Shown here in pieces: positions 17,752 through 26,015 of a DNA stretch of 64,000 nt. The notes under the pieces were generated by a model that saw only the letters and a list, made by a program, of their open reading frames with translations, was not told the DNA's origin and did not search any database. The first letter of the stretch is position 1; every line of letters begins with the position of its first letter. This DNA is from an uncultured Mucilaginibacter sp. (GTDB lineage: Bacteria > Bacteroidota > Bacteroidia > Sphingobacteriales > Sphingobacteriaceae). Location of the stretch: the NCBI RefSeq assembly GCF_946479965.1, contig NZ_CAMLHX010000019.1, forward strand, positions 1 through 64,000, in the 5' to 3' direction. Both the position numbers and the translations under genes were made by a program.

Positions 17752-18062
17752 TTTAGCATTTCTAATTTGTCGATATTGTTGTAATACTCTTTTTTTAAAG
17801 GACTCCTGTCTTTATAAACAGTATCAATTCGTGTTTTCGACACAAAAACTGTGTCAGGATAGCCTTTAGGTATATTATCCTCAAATAGCCCATAAAGTAA
17901 TTTAACATGCTTCCCTTTGTGGCTGCCAACTATGTATGACCAAGTAGCATAACCCGCTAAAAGCAGCAATAACCCGAATATTATTCTTAATTGAACTTTC
18001 ACGATTTTATCTCTGATTAAGGTTTTGTAAATTTTTACTATTTCGTCGTACGACAAGCCCAT
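17745..18062 (-). CDS. Small single-pass membrane protein, unknown
   Basis: 105 residues: an amphipathic basic N-terminus, one membrane helix (about residues 27-47, IIFGLLLLLAGYATWSYIV) and a charged tail containing DTVFVSKTRIDTVYKDRS. Topology is probably N-in with a periplasmic tail. No homologous family is recognised. It is convergent with the preceding secreted protein gene and reads away from the repeat-filled gap upstream. Confidence 0.55.
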   Translation of the reverse strand: MGLSYDEIVKIYKTLIRDKIVKVQLRIIFGLLLLLAGYATWSYIVGSHKGKHVKLLYGLFEDNIPKGYPDTVFVSKTRIDTVYKDRSPLKKEYYNNIDKLEMLNQ

Positions 18063-18309
18063 AACAAAGGAGGTTTATGGGTACTAATATAATAACTTAA
18101 ACCATTTGGTGTAATTATATATCATTCCCCACTGGTCGAAGTTTATCAACTTCGTCCTAAAACTGCTTAAGCCTTCAGCTTATTTAATAAAAATATTGTT
18201 ATCAACCGGCATAATACAAGGTACGAAGCTTCCTGTTATAAAATGGTGACACTGTTTTGTCAGTAGCCGGCTATGTGGTGGCAAACAGTTCAATTTCTCT
18301 GTTGCACTT

Positions 18310-18496
18310 GCCAGTTAAAATTTTCTGTTTTTCAAACACCTGATATACAATTCATTATCGCCAATCCACACATAAATTTCCTGACGAATAAGTCTGTTGC
18401 AAAGTGTTGCATCCGGATTCGATAAGGTGCTGTTTATCAATGCTTTATATAAAACTGATGTTGCAACTGTTGCAATTGTTGCTATATTTTTCTGCA
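18310..18496. repeat. Dispersed intergenic repeat, copy 1 (GTTGCAA-rich)
   Basis: This part of the gap between 18063 and 18703 shares an exact 34-base block (18379-18412, starting TCCTGACGAATAAGTC) with 49449-49482. Around the block both copies also carry TGATATACAAT on the left and several GTTGCAA words plus ATATTTTT-TGCAACAC on the right. Weak frames through it are not convincing genes. The rest of the gap (18063-18310) holds nothing I recognise. Confidence 0.75.
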
Positions 18497-18506
18497 ACAC
18501 TGCGTA

Positions 18507-18676
18507 GTTCATGGGTGATGGTTCATAGTTCATAGTTTTATCTTGGTTGGCAATGAACCATGAACTAATAACCATGAACCGGTCGGCTATGAACCATGAA
18601 CTATGATCCATGAACTATGATCCATGAACTAATAGCTATGAACCATGAACTATCAACCATGAACCACTATGAACTA
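18507..18676. repeat. Heptamer tandem repeat (ATGAACC/ATGAACT/ATGATCC)
   Basis: About 170 bases of degenerate 7-base units, clearest at 18591-18676, where ATGAACT and ATGATCC alternate with period 7. It runs up to 14 bases before the phoH -7-like box (18691-18698). Because the period is 7 it is open in some frames and artificially lengthens the phoH reading frame. Confidence 0.85.
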
Positions 18677-18703
18677 ACCACCAAACTCACTACCTTAGCA
18701 ATT

Positions 18704-20050
18704 ATGCAAAAGGACGATAAAGGCAGGGCCAACGGCAGGAAGAAGATATTTGTGCTGGATACCTCGGTGATATTGTATGACCACAGCGCTTTCGAGAACT
18801 TCCAGGAACACGACGTGGCCATACCCATACAGGTACTGGAGGAACTTGACGACAAGAAGAGCGGCAACGATACCCGCAACTTTGAGGCCCGCAGCTTTAT
18901 CCGCATGATAGACGAGATCTCGCGTAAGGACCTCATCAACCAATGGCAGCCCCTAAACGGCCATAACAAAGGTAGCTTCAAAGTGGTGGTTGATCCTGCG
19001 CATTTGACTAACGATGCCATAACCATTTTCGGCTCAGACAAAGCCGATCACCGCATATTGAACGCCGCGCTAGGCCTGCAGCAGGAGTACCCAGATAAGA
19101 AAGTGGTGCTGGTATCAAAAGACATTTGCCTCAGGCTAAAGGCCAAATCCCTCAACCTGCACGCCGAAGACTACGAGACCGGCAAGGTAAAGAACGTGGA
19201 GGAGCTGTACAGCGGCAAAACCGGCATAGCCGTTACTGACAAGCTCATTACCCAACTCAACAAGCAGGACGTACTGCCCGGAGACGCGGTTTCGCTGGGG
19301 CATACCGGCAACCACTTTTACATGCTGCATAGCAAGAAGAGTAGCGCGGCGGCTTTCTACAACAGTCAGGCGCAGCAGTTGGAGCGCATAACCGAGCAGC
19401 CCATATTTAACATTTTCCCCAAAAACCCCGAGCAGGCCTTTGCCATCCACGCCCTGCTCAACCCCGATATTAAACTGGTAACCATACAGGGCAACGCGGG
19501 CACGGGCAAAACGCTGCTGGCCCTGGCCGGCGCGCTGGAGCAGCGTAAGAACTACCGCCAGATCTTTGTTACCCGCCCTATAGTACCGCTAAGCAACAAA
19601 GACATTGGCTTCCTCCCCGGCGATATAAAATCAAAGGTGGACCCCTACATGGCCCCCATATGGGATAACCTGAAATTTATTAAGGACCAGTTTGCTGATG
19701 ATGACAAGATGCAAGCCAAACTGGATGAACTGGTGAGCAACGAGAAGATCTCTATAGCGCCGCTGGCCTTCATCCGCGGGCGTACCCTGAGCAAGATCTT
19801 CTTTATTGTCGACGAAGCGCAGAACCTAACCCCGCACGAGGTAAAGACCATCATCTCCCGCGCCGGCGAGAACAGCAAGTTCGTATTCACCGGCGACATC
19901 TACCAGATTGACACCCCCTACCTTGATGCCGAGAGTAACGGTCTATCCTACCTTATAGACAAAGCCAAAGGGCACCCGCTATACGCGCACATAACCCTCC
20001 AAAAAGGCGAGCGCAGCGAGCTGGCCAACCTGGCTAATGAGTTGTTGTAG
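18704..20050 (+). CDS. PhoH family ATPase with N-terminal PIN domain
   Basis: 448 residues from ATG 18704. The upstream ATG at 18617 would only add translated heptamer repeat, and TACCTTAG (18691-18698), one base off the -7 consensus, sits 5 bases before the chosen start. Residues about 15-150 are a PIN nuclease-like domain (FVLDTSVILYD, VLEELDDKK, DHRIL acidic residues). The C-terminal half is PhoH, with Walker A GNAGTGKTLLALA and Walker B FFIVDEAQNLTP. PIN-PhoH proteins are described as RNA helicase/RNases. The coding sequence is notably GC-richer than the island to its left. Confidence 0.93.
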   Translation: MQKDDKGRANGRKKIFVLDTSVILYDHSAFENFQEHDVAIPIQVLEELDDKKSGNDTRNFEARSFIRMIDEISRKDLINQWQPLNGHNKGSFKVVVDPAHLTNDAITIFGSDKADHRILNAALGLQQEYPDKKVVLVSKDICLRLKAKSLNLHAEDYETGKVKNVEELYSGKTGIAVTDKLITQLNKQDVLPGDAVSLGHTGNHFYMLHSKKSSAAAFYNSQAQQLERITEQPIFNIFPKNPEQAFAIHALLNPDIKLVTIQGNAGTGKTLLALAGALEQRKNYRQIFVTRPIVPLSNKDIGFLPGDIKSKVDPYMAPIWDNLKFIKDQFADDDKMQAKLDELVSNEKISIAPLAFIRGRTLSKIFFIVDEAQNLTPHEVKTIISRAGENSKFVFTGDIYQIDTPYLDAESNGLSYLIDKAKGHPLYAHITLQKGERSELANLANELL

Positions 20051-20854
20051 TTAGACGTTGTAGAAAACCTCGTTGTTTGCTTCCAAAGCACTCAGGTCGG
20101 GCTTAGCATCAAATATACCGAATACCGATGCGCCGCTCCCGCTCATGGCAGAGTATAATGCGCCGGCTTCGTATAGGGCGGCCTTTACCCATCTAATCTC
20201 TATATGGTTTTTGAAGATATTGGCCTCGAAGTCGTTTTTAATGTGTTTTTTCCACTCGCGTACCGGCTCATAGATCAGGTCGTATAACGAATCTTTAACC
20301 GGCGCGGGTTGTATACCCCTGAATGCCTCCGAAGTTGACACATGCACAGGCGGCATAACGAGCGCGATGTGGTAGGCAGATAGATCAAGCTTTATGGGCT
20401 CAAACTCATCGCCCCTGTCAAAAGCGAAGACGGGCTTGTTTTCAATGAAGAATGCACAGTCGGCGCCGAGGGTACGGGCGTAAGCTTGCTGCTGCTCAAT
20501 GGTAAGGCCAAGTGCAAATTTGTCGTTCATCAGCTTAATAAAAAACGCGGCATCAGATGATCCACCGCCCAGTCCCGCGCCTATGGGTATATGTTTATGC
20601 AGATGAATGGTGACAGGCGGCAGGTCAAAATCCTTTTTTAACAGATAATAGCCTTTAACGCAAAGGTTGTCCTCCATCCTGCCGGGGATGTCCAGGCCGG
20701 ATGAGGTAAAGCTCAGTTTGTCGGCCTCAATAACTTCCAGGGCATCGTTTATTTTTATGGGATAGAAAATGGTTTCGAGGTTATGGTAACCATCAGAGCG
20801 GCGTTCGGTAATGTTCAGTCCGATGTTGATCTTTGCGTTGGGGAATAATATCAT
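20051..20854 (-). CDS. ispE: 4-diphosphocytidyl-2-C-methyl-D-erythritol kinase
   Basis: GHMP-family kinase of the non-mevalonate isoprenoid pathway, phosphorylating CDP-methylerythritol. Diagnostic parts are PNAKINIGLNI at the N-terminus, the GHMP motif PIGAGLGGGSSDAA and a C-terminal MSGSGASVFG. From the ATG at 20854 it is 267 residues, close to other IspE proteins. An in-frame ATG at 20887 would add 11 residues; the exact -7 box at 20899-20906 (minus strand) would make that start nearly leaderless, so the start remains uncertain. It is tail-to-tail with phoH, with no spacer. Confidence 0.95.
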   Translation of the reverse strand: MILFPNAKINIGLNITERRSDGYHNLETIFYPIKINDALEVIEADKLSFTSSGLDIPGRMEDNLCVKGYYLLKKDFDLPPVTIHLHKHIPIGAGLGGGSSDAAFFIKLMNDKFALGLTIEQQQAYARTLGADCAFFIENKPVFAFDRGDEFEPIKLDLSAYHIALVMPPVHVSTSEAFRGIQPAPVKDSLYDLIYEPVREWKKHIKNDFEANIFKNHIEIRWVKAALYEAGALYSAMSGSGASVFGIFDAKPDLSALEANNEVFYNV

Positions 20855-20898
20855 ATAATGATTAACACGGCGCTTATTTTTAAACATCCGTAGGATAC

Positions 20899-20906
20899 CA
20901 AAATTA
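20899..20906 (-). promoter_or_regulatory. -7 promoter box of ispE
   Basis: On the minus strand TAATTTTG is an exact TAnnTTTG match, 11 bases before the upstream candidate ATG and 44 before the preferred one. Confidence 0.55.
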
Positions 20907-20942
20907 GTTTATTTTTATTTGTACTGTGGAATTAGATTGAAC

Positions 20943-20980
20943 ATTCACTAATTCACTCAATCACTAATTCAATAATTAAA
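20943..20980. repeat. Octamer tandem repeat before thyA (ATTCACTA type)
   Basis: Four degenerate 8-base units, ATTCACTA, ATTCACTC, AATCACTA and ATTCAATA, followed by ATTAAA and the thyA ATG. Same style as the other 7-8 base arrays in this window but a different word. Confidence 0.7.
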
Positions 20981-21775
20981 ATGAAGCAGTATCTCGACCT
21001 AATGCGCCATGTGATGGAAACCGGCACCCAAAAGCACGACCGTACCGGTACGGGCACCATCAGCGTATTTGGTTATCAGATGCGGTTTAACCTGCAGGAA
21101 GGATTTCCGCTGGTTACCACTAAAAAGCTGCACCTAAAATCTATCATCCACGAGCTGATATGGTTTTTGCAGGGCGATACCAATATTAAATATCTTAAAG
21201 ACAACGGCGTACGCATTTGGGATGAGTGGGCGGATGCCGATGGCAACCTGGGGCCGGTTTATGGTTACCAATGGCGCTCATGGCCCACACCGGATGGCGG
21301 GCATATTGACCAGATAAAACAGATCATCCATCAAATAAAAAACAACCCTGATTCGCGCCGTATTATCGTATCAGCATGGAACGTGGCTGATGTTAATCAG
21401 ATGGCCCTTCCACCCTGCCATAGCTTGTTTCAGTTCTATGTGGCTGATGGTAGGTTGTCGTGTCAACTGTATCAGCGTAGCGCCGATATATTTCTTGGGG
21501 TACCTTTCAATATCGCCTCATACGCGCTGCTTACCATGATGGTGGCGCAGGTTTGCGATCTTCAGCTTGGTGACTTTATACATACTTTTGGCGATGCCCA
21601 TCTATACAACAACCACCTGGAGCAAACCCGCCTGCAATTAAGTCGCGACCCACGGCCGCTGCCTACTATGAAAATCAATCCGGATGTTAAGGATATCTTC
21701 GATTTTAAATTTGAAGATTTTACGTTGGAGAACTATGACCCGTGGCCACATATTAAGGGCGCGGTTGCGGTGTGA
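20981..21775 (+). CDS. thyA: Thymidylate synthase
   Basis: 264 residues, normal for ThyA. It converts dUMP to dTMP with methylene-tetrahydrofolate. Seen are the phosphate-binding HDRTGTGT loop (residues 19-26), the catalytic cysteine in ALPPCHS, and the [19 protein letters not shown] block. Cytoplasmic dimer in known members. Its product dihydrofolate is recycled by folA, found only 590 bases downstream but separated by an antitoxin-toxin pair. Confidence 0.98.
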   Translation: MKQYLDLMRHVMETGTQKHDRTGTGTISVFGYQMRFNLQEGFPLVTTKKLHLKSIIHELIWFLQGDTNIKYLKDNGVRIWDEWADADGNLGPVYGYQWRSWPTPDGGHIDQIKQIIHQIKNNPDSRRIIVSAWNVADVNQMALPPCHSLFQFYVADGRLSCQLYQRSADIFLGVPFNIASYALLTMMVAQVCDLQLGDFIHTFGDAHLYNNHLEQTRLQLSRDPRPLPTMKINPDVKDIFDFKFEDFTLENYDPWPHIKGAVAV

Positions 21776-21791
21776 TATTATCGAATTTTTG

Positions 21792-21799
21792 TATTTTTG
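21792..21799 (+). promoter_or_regulatory. -7 promoter box of the antitoxin-Doc-folA unit
   Basis: TATTTTTG, an exact TAnnTTTG match, three bases before the ATG at 21803; the transcript would be leaderless. Confidence 0.6.
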
Positions 21800-21802
21800 T
21801 AT

Positions 21803-21991
21803 ATGACAGTTTTGGAATTAAGAGCGGAGATACATAAAGCCATTGATAATGTGCCGGAAACATTATTGCCGCAAATTTTAGAACACTTAAATGCTATACA
21901 GCAACCATCAGCCAATAAGGACGATATTGCAAAATTTATCGACAAGGTTTTCAAAGAGGATGATAACCTTTTAAGGCGGCTAGCTGAATGA
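21803..21991 (+). CDS. Putative antitoxin of the Doc toxin
   Basis: 62 residues from ATG 21803. It starts with a helix (VLELRAEIHKAIDNVPETLL) and ends in a charged tail (VFKEDDNLLRRLAE), a layout common for antitoxins whose tail wraps the toxin. It overlaps the Doc gene by four bases (ATGA). No Phd DNA-binding signature is obvious, so the name rests on size, position and coupling. A TTG at 21797 is also in frame but lies in the promoter box. Confidence 0.7.
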   Translation: MTVLELRAEIHKAIDNVPETLLPQILEHLNAIQQPSANKDDIAKFIDKVFKEDDNLLRRLAE

Positions 21992-22371
21992 TAGATTTTG
22001 AAACGGCGCTTATTATACACCACAGAAGTATTGAAGATTATGGCGGAGGAAGTGGTATTAGAGATGAGCGCTCTTTATACGCAGCTTTAGGAAGACCGTG
22101 GCAAACTTTTGGTCAACAAGAACTTTATCCTTCACCTATAGATAAAGCCGCTGCTTTATTTGAGAGTATTATCATAAACCATCCCTTTATAGACGGCAAC
22201 AAACGCACAGCTTACGTACTTTTAAGATTGACTTTGCATATTTACGGGTTTGATATAATGGCCCATGAAGATGAAAAGTATAAAATGACAATAAATACAA
22301 GTAGCGGGATTATTCGCTTTGATGAAATAAAGGAATGGATCAACAATCACCTTATCGAAATAAATAAATGA
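21988..22371 (+). CDS. doc: Doc-type Fic family toxin
   Basis: 127 residues, single-domain death-on-curing protein. The active-site loop HPFIDGNKRT spans residues 65-74; GNKR rather than GNGR is the mark of Doc, which phosphorylates elongation factor Tu in the P1 system, instead of AMPylating Fic proteins. The family's N-terminal segment GIRDERSLYAALGRP is present. The preceding small gene is the likely antitoxin. Its stop codon overlaps the folA start (ATGA), so toxin and dihydrofolate reductase are co-translated. All core residues look intact. Confidence 0.93.
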   Translation: MIDFETALIIHHRSIEDYGGGSGIRDERSLYAALGRPWQTFGQQELYPSPIDKAAALFESIIINHPFIDGNKRTAYVLLRLTLHIYGFDIMAHEDEKYKMTINTSSGIIRFDEIKEWINNHLIEINK

Positions 22372-22850
22372 TCATCTCAATAGTAGTAGCTATTGCCGAA
22401 AACCATGCCATTGGCAAGGACAATAAACTGTTATGGTATCTACCAAACGACCTTAAGCATTTTAAAACCATAACCATCGGTCACACTGTAATTATGGGTC
22501 GCAAAACTTACGATTCGGTTGGTAAACCCCTGCCTAATCGCCGTAATATTATCATAACGCGGCAGCATATCGATATTCCGGGCTGCGAGGTGGTTAATTC
22601 GCTCGATCAAGCAATTGGATTATGTAAAACCGAGGAAGAGGTATTTATTGTAGGCGGTGCCGAGATCTATCGCCAGGCCATGGCTATAACAAATAAAATA
22701 TACCTTACTATAGTCCATCAAAACTTTGAGGGAGACACATATTTCCCTGACATTGAGGAAAATATTTGGATGAAAACCGAACGCGAGGATCACGACCCGG
22801 ATGAAAAAAACAAGCTCGCCTACTCGTTTATAACTCTTGAGCGACGATAA
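22368..22850 (+). CDS. folA: Dihydrofolate reductase
   Basis: 160 residues. It reduces dihydrofolate to tetrahydrofolate with NADPH, closing the cycle opened by thymidylate synthase. N-terminal VVAIAENHAIGKDNKLLWYLPNDL with the substrate-binding acidic residue, then MGRKTYDSVGKPLPNR and FIVGGAEIYRQAM (NADPH-binding Gly pair) are all present. Translation is coupled to the Doc gene. Cytoplasmic. Confidence 0.97.
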   Translation: MIISIVVAIAENHAIGKDNKLLWYLPNDLKHFKTITIGHTVIMGRKTYDSVGKPLPNRRNIIITRQHIDIPGCEVVNSLDQAIGLCKTEEEVFIVGGAEIYRQAMAITNKIYLTIVHQNFEGDTYFPDIEENIWMKTEREDHDPDEKNKLAYSFITLERR

Positions 22851-22905
22851 CAGCAAGCCCCATTATTTTGTTTTAATTTAAAATTTCATGCTAACAAAAT
22901 TTTGT

Positions 22906-22913
22906 TAGATTTG
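22906..22913 (+). promoter_or_regulatory. -7 promoter box of secDF
   Basis: TAGATTTG, exact match to TAnnTTTG, 61 bases before the secDF ATG; gives a leader of about 57 bases. Confidence 0.6.
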
Positions 22914-22974
22914 CCGTCTTGTTAAAAATGCTATAAACTAGCTATAAACTAATTAATATATATAAAATACCACA

Positions 22975-25929
22975 ATGCAAGGAAAAGGGGTTATTAAATT
23001 TTTTGCTATAATACTGGCTTTGGCCTGTATATATCAGCTTTCGTTTACATGGGTAGCGCATAAGGTTGAAAGCGATGCACATTTGTATGCTAAGGGTGAT
23101 ACAGCCGTTGAAAAAGCCTATCTGGATTCAATTTCGACTCAGCCTGTTTATCCGTGGCTTGGTCACACTTACCAGTATTGCCTGGAAAATGAGCTTGCTC
23201 TTGGTCTGGACCTTAAAGGTGGTATGAATGTTACCATGCAGATTGATCTGAAGGATGTAGTTAAAGCACTTTCAAACAACAATCCAGATCCGGTATTTAA
23301 CAAGGCCCTTGAAAATGCAACCGTGGCCATGAAAACCAGCCAGACGGATTACATTACCTTGTTTGTGAATGAGTATGAAAAACTTAATCCTAACGGTAAA
23401 CTGTCTGCTATATTTTCTACCAAGGACAACCAGGCTAATCTGAAATACAACGCTTCTAACAGCGAAGTTGAAAAATATCTTAAAGCAGAAGCTGAAACTG
23501 CCGTACAGCAATCGTATACCGTATTAAATACACGTATTGACCAATTTGGTGTTACACAACCTAACATTTCGTTAGAGAAAAATACCAACCGTATTTTAAT
23601 CGAGCTGCCCGGCGTTAAAGATCCGGCACGTGTTCGTAAACTATTATCAGGAACTGCCAAATTGGAGTTTTACGAAACTTTCCAAAGTCAGGAAGCTATG
23701 CCCGTAGTAACCAGTATTGATAACCTGTTAGCTGCAAAGAGCAAAGCCAGTGCAAAGGATACGGCAAAAACACAAACAGCCGCAGCTACAGATACCGCTA
23801 AAAAAGACGGTCTGGCGCTGTTAAATAAAGTTCAGAAAAACGCCAAAGATACTTCGGCCAATGCACTTAGATCAAAGATGGCAAGCGAGCACCCTTTGTT
23901 TGCTTTGCTTACGCCACCTATCTATGCTGACGCAAGCGGGCAGCAGCAGTTAATGCCAGGACCAATAGCAGGTCTTGCTCAGCAAAAGGATATCCCTAAA
24001 ATTAATGAAATACTAAATAGCGCGGAAGTTAAAAACATTATCCCGCGAAACATGAAGCTTTTGTGGTCTGTTAAACCACGCGAAAAAAGCAAAACGTTTG
24101 AACTATATGCCATTAAGTTAACCGGTGCAGAAAATGGCCCTGTATTATCTGGCGATGTCATAAACGATGCACGCAGCGTTACCAACCAACGCGGCAGCCC
24201 CGAAGTGGAAATGACCATGAATTCGGCGGGTGCTCAAAAATGGCGCGTTGTTACTGCTGCTGCAGCAGCAACAACACCTAAAAAGTCAATTGCCATTGTG
24301 TTGGACGATAATGTTTACTCTGCACCAACCGTACAAAACGAAATATCAGGCGGTATATCTTCCATTTCAGGAAGCTTTACTGTAGATGATACCAAAGATT
24401 TAGCCAACGTGTTAAAGGCCGGACGTTTAGACGCCCCTGCCCGTATAATTGGCGAAGATGTGGTTGGACCTTCATTAGGTCAGGAATCAATTAATGCCAG
24501 TTTACTATCGTGCTTATTGGGCTTTATTGTAGTGCTGGTATTTATGATAGCTTACTACAATCGTGCAGGTACGGTTGCCGTTGTTGCTGTTATCATCAAC
24601 GTATTCTTCCTGATGGGCGTTCTTACCAGTTTACATGCGGTGCTAACGGTGCCCGGCGTTGCAGGTATAGTGCTTACCCTGGGTATGGCTGTTGATGCGA
24701 ATGTGTTGATATACGAACGTGTGCGGGAAGAGCTTGCTTTAGGTAAATCTTTACGCCTGGCAGTAAGCGATGGTTTTAAACACGCGCTTTCATCCATCCT
24801 TGACTCTAACATAAGTACATTCCTTACCGGTCTTATCCTTTTCATTTTTGGTAGCGGCCCTATCCAGGGTTTTGCAACAACATTGATGATAGGTATTATC
24901 ACTTCATTATTCTGTTCATTATTAATTTCAAGATTGATATTTGAATGGTTGCTTGATAAGGGTGGCAATATCAAGTTCTCCAACCCATGGAGTTCACACA
25001 CTTTTAAAAACGCAAATTATGCGTTCGTAAAAAACCGTGGCAAATTCTACATCTTCTCAGGTTTATTCATTGTTGCCGGTTTTATATCCATGTTTACACA
25101 AGGCTTCAATTATGGTGTAGATTTCCAGGGCGGACGTAGTTATGTTATTCATTTTGAAAACAAAAATGTTTCTGATGATGACGTTCGTGGCGCTCTTATA
25201 GATGTATTAGGCCGTGGCACACAGGTTAAAACTTATGGAACTGATAAGTTCAGCATTACAACTAACTATCTGATAGAGGACAATTCAACCGCTACAGATA
25301 CCAAAGTAGAACAAACACTTATTGAGGCCCTGAACAAAAAGGCTGTAACTCAAATGTCTAAAAAGGACATTTTAAGCTCGCAGAAAGTACAGGCAACCAT
25401 TGCCGATGGCCTGAAAAAATCAGCTATATGGACAGTTTTATTCGCCATATTAATTATAGCTGGATATATTCTGTTGCGTTTCCGCAAATGGCATTTTAGT
25501 GTGGCAGCTATGATAGCTACTGCTCATGATGCCTTAATGGTTTTGTCCTTCTTCTCCATATTTAAAGAGGTTATTCCGTTCCTTGAAATAGACCAGGCAT
25601 TTATTGCTGCTGTTTTGACGGTTATTGGTTACTCAATTAATGATACAGTGGTAGTGTTTGACCGTATTCGTGAGTTCTTGCACATTCATCATTCAAAAGC
25701 TGATAATCCAGCGGAGGTTATTAATACGGCTATTAACAACACGTTAAGCCGTACTATAATTACCGCTTTAACAGTGCTATTTGTATTGATCATATTGTTC
25801 ATATTCGGTGGCGATGTTATTCGCGGCTTCTCGTTCGCATTGTTGATCGGTATAATATTCGGCACCTATTCGTCGATATGCATAGCTACACCGGTTATAG
25901 TTGACTTCGGCAAGAAAGACCTCAGATAA
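22975..25929 (+). CDS. secDF: Fused protein translocase subunit SecDF
   Basis: 984 residues joining SecD and SecF, as usual in Bacteroidota. It uses the proton gradient to help preprotein release at SecYEG. Residues about 7-29 are the first membrane helix. A large periplasmic P1 region follows (with LGLDLKGGMNV near 80 and RIDQFGVTQPNI), including a low-complexity Ala/Lys insert near 255-290. Then come a six-helix SecD core (GMAVDANVLIYERVREEL) and the SecF half with GVDFQGGRSY and a second core (GYSINDTVVVFDRIRE). All key motifs are intact. A terminator follows. Confidence 0.97.
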   Translation: MQGKGVIKFFAIILALACIYQLSFTWVAHKVESDAHLYAKGDTAVEKAYLDSISTQPVYPWLGHTYQYCLENELALGLDLKGGMNVTMQIDLKDVVKALSNNNPDPVFNKALENATVAMKTSQTDYITLFVNEYEKLNPNGKLSAIFSTKDNQANLKYNASNSEVEKYLKAEAETAVQQSYTVLNTRIDQFGVTQPNISLEKNTNRILIELPGVKDPARVRKLLSGTAKLEFYETFQSQEAMPVVTSIDNLLAAKSKASAKDTAKTQTAAATDTAKKDGLALLNKVQKNAKDTSANALRSKMASEHPLFALLTPPIYADASGQQQLMPGPIAGLAQQKDIPKINEILNSAEVKNIIPRNMKLLWSVKPREKSKTFELYAIKLTGAENGPVLSGDVINDARSVTNQRGSPEVEMTMNSAGAQKWRVVTAAAAATTPKKSIAIVLDDNVYSAPTVQNEISGGISSISGSFTVDDTKDLANVLKAGRLDAPARIIGEDVVGPSLGQESINASLLSCLLGFIVVLVFMIAYYNRAGTVAVVAVIINVFFLMGVLTSLHAVLTVPGVAGIVLTLGMAVDANVLIYERVREELALGKSLRLAVSDGFKHALSSILDSNISTFLTGLILFIFGSGPIQGFATTLMIGIITSLFCSLLISRLIFEWLLDKGGNIKFSNPWSSHTFKNANYAFVKNRGKFYIFSGLFIVAGFISMFTQGFNYGVDFQGGRSYVIHFENKNVSDDDVRGALIDVLGRGTQVKTYGTDKFSITTNYLIEDNSTATDTKVEQTLIEALNKKAVTQMSKKDILSSQKVQATIADGLKKSAIWTVLFAILIIAGYILLRFRKWHFSVAAMIATAHDALMVLSFFSIFKEVIPFLEIDQAFIAAVLTVIGYSINDTVVVFDRIREFLHIHHSKADNPAEVINTAINNTLSRTIITALTVLFVLIILFIFGGDVIRGFSFALLIGIIFGTYSSICIATPVIVDFGKKDLR

Positions 25930-25949
25930 ACTGACAATCAGTTAACAAC

Positions 25950-25985
25950 AAAAAAAGGCTCCGAAGAATATTTGGAGCCTTTTTT
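25950..25985 (+). terminator. Rho-independent terminator after secDF
   Basis: Stem AAAAAAGGCTCC / GGAGCCTTTTTT with an 11-base loop, ending in a T-run. Confidence 0.9.
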
Positions 25986-26015
25986 GTTATACATATATTA
26001 TAATTCTCTGCAAAA

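Noticed and set aside
18063..18075. AAAGGAGG as a ribosome site
   Set aside because: It is on the plus strand, just upstream (by coordinates downstream) of a minus-strand start, with no plus-strand gene following.
18315..18611. Minus-strand frame of 98 codons
   Set aside because: It is made of the dispersed repeat plus translated heptamers; no protein-like composition or start signal.
18507..18676. CRISPR-like array
   Set aside because: The repeats are 7 bases long, degenerate and without spacers; no cas genes are near.
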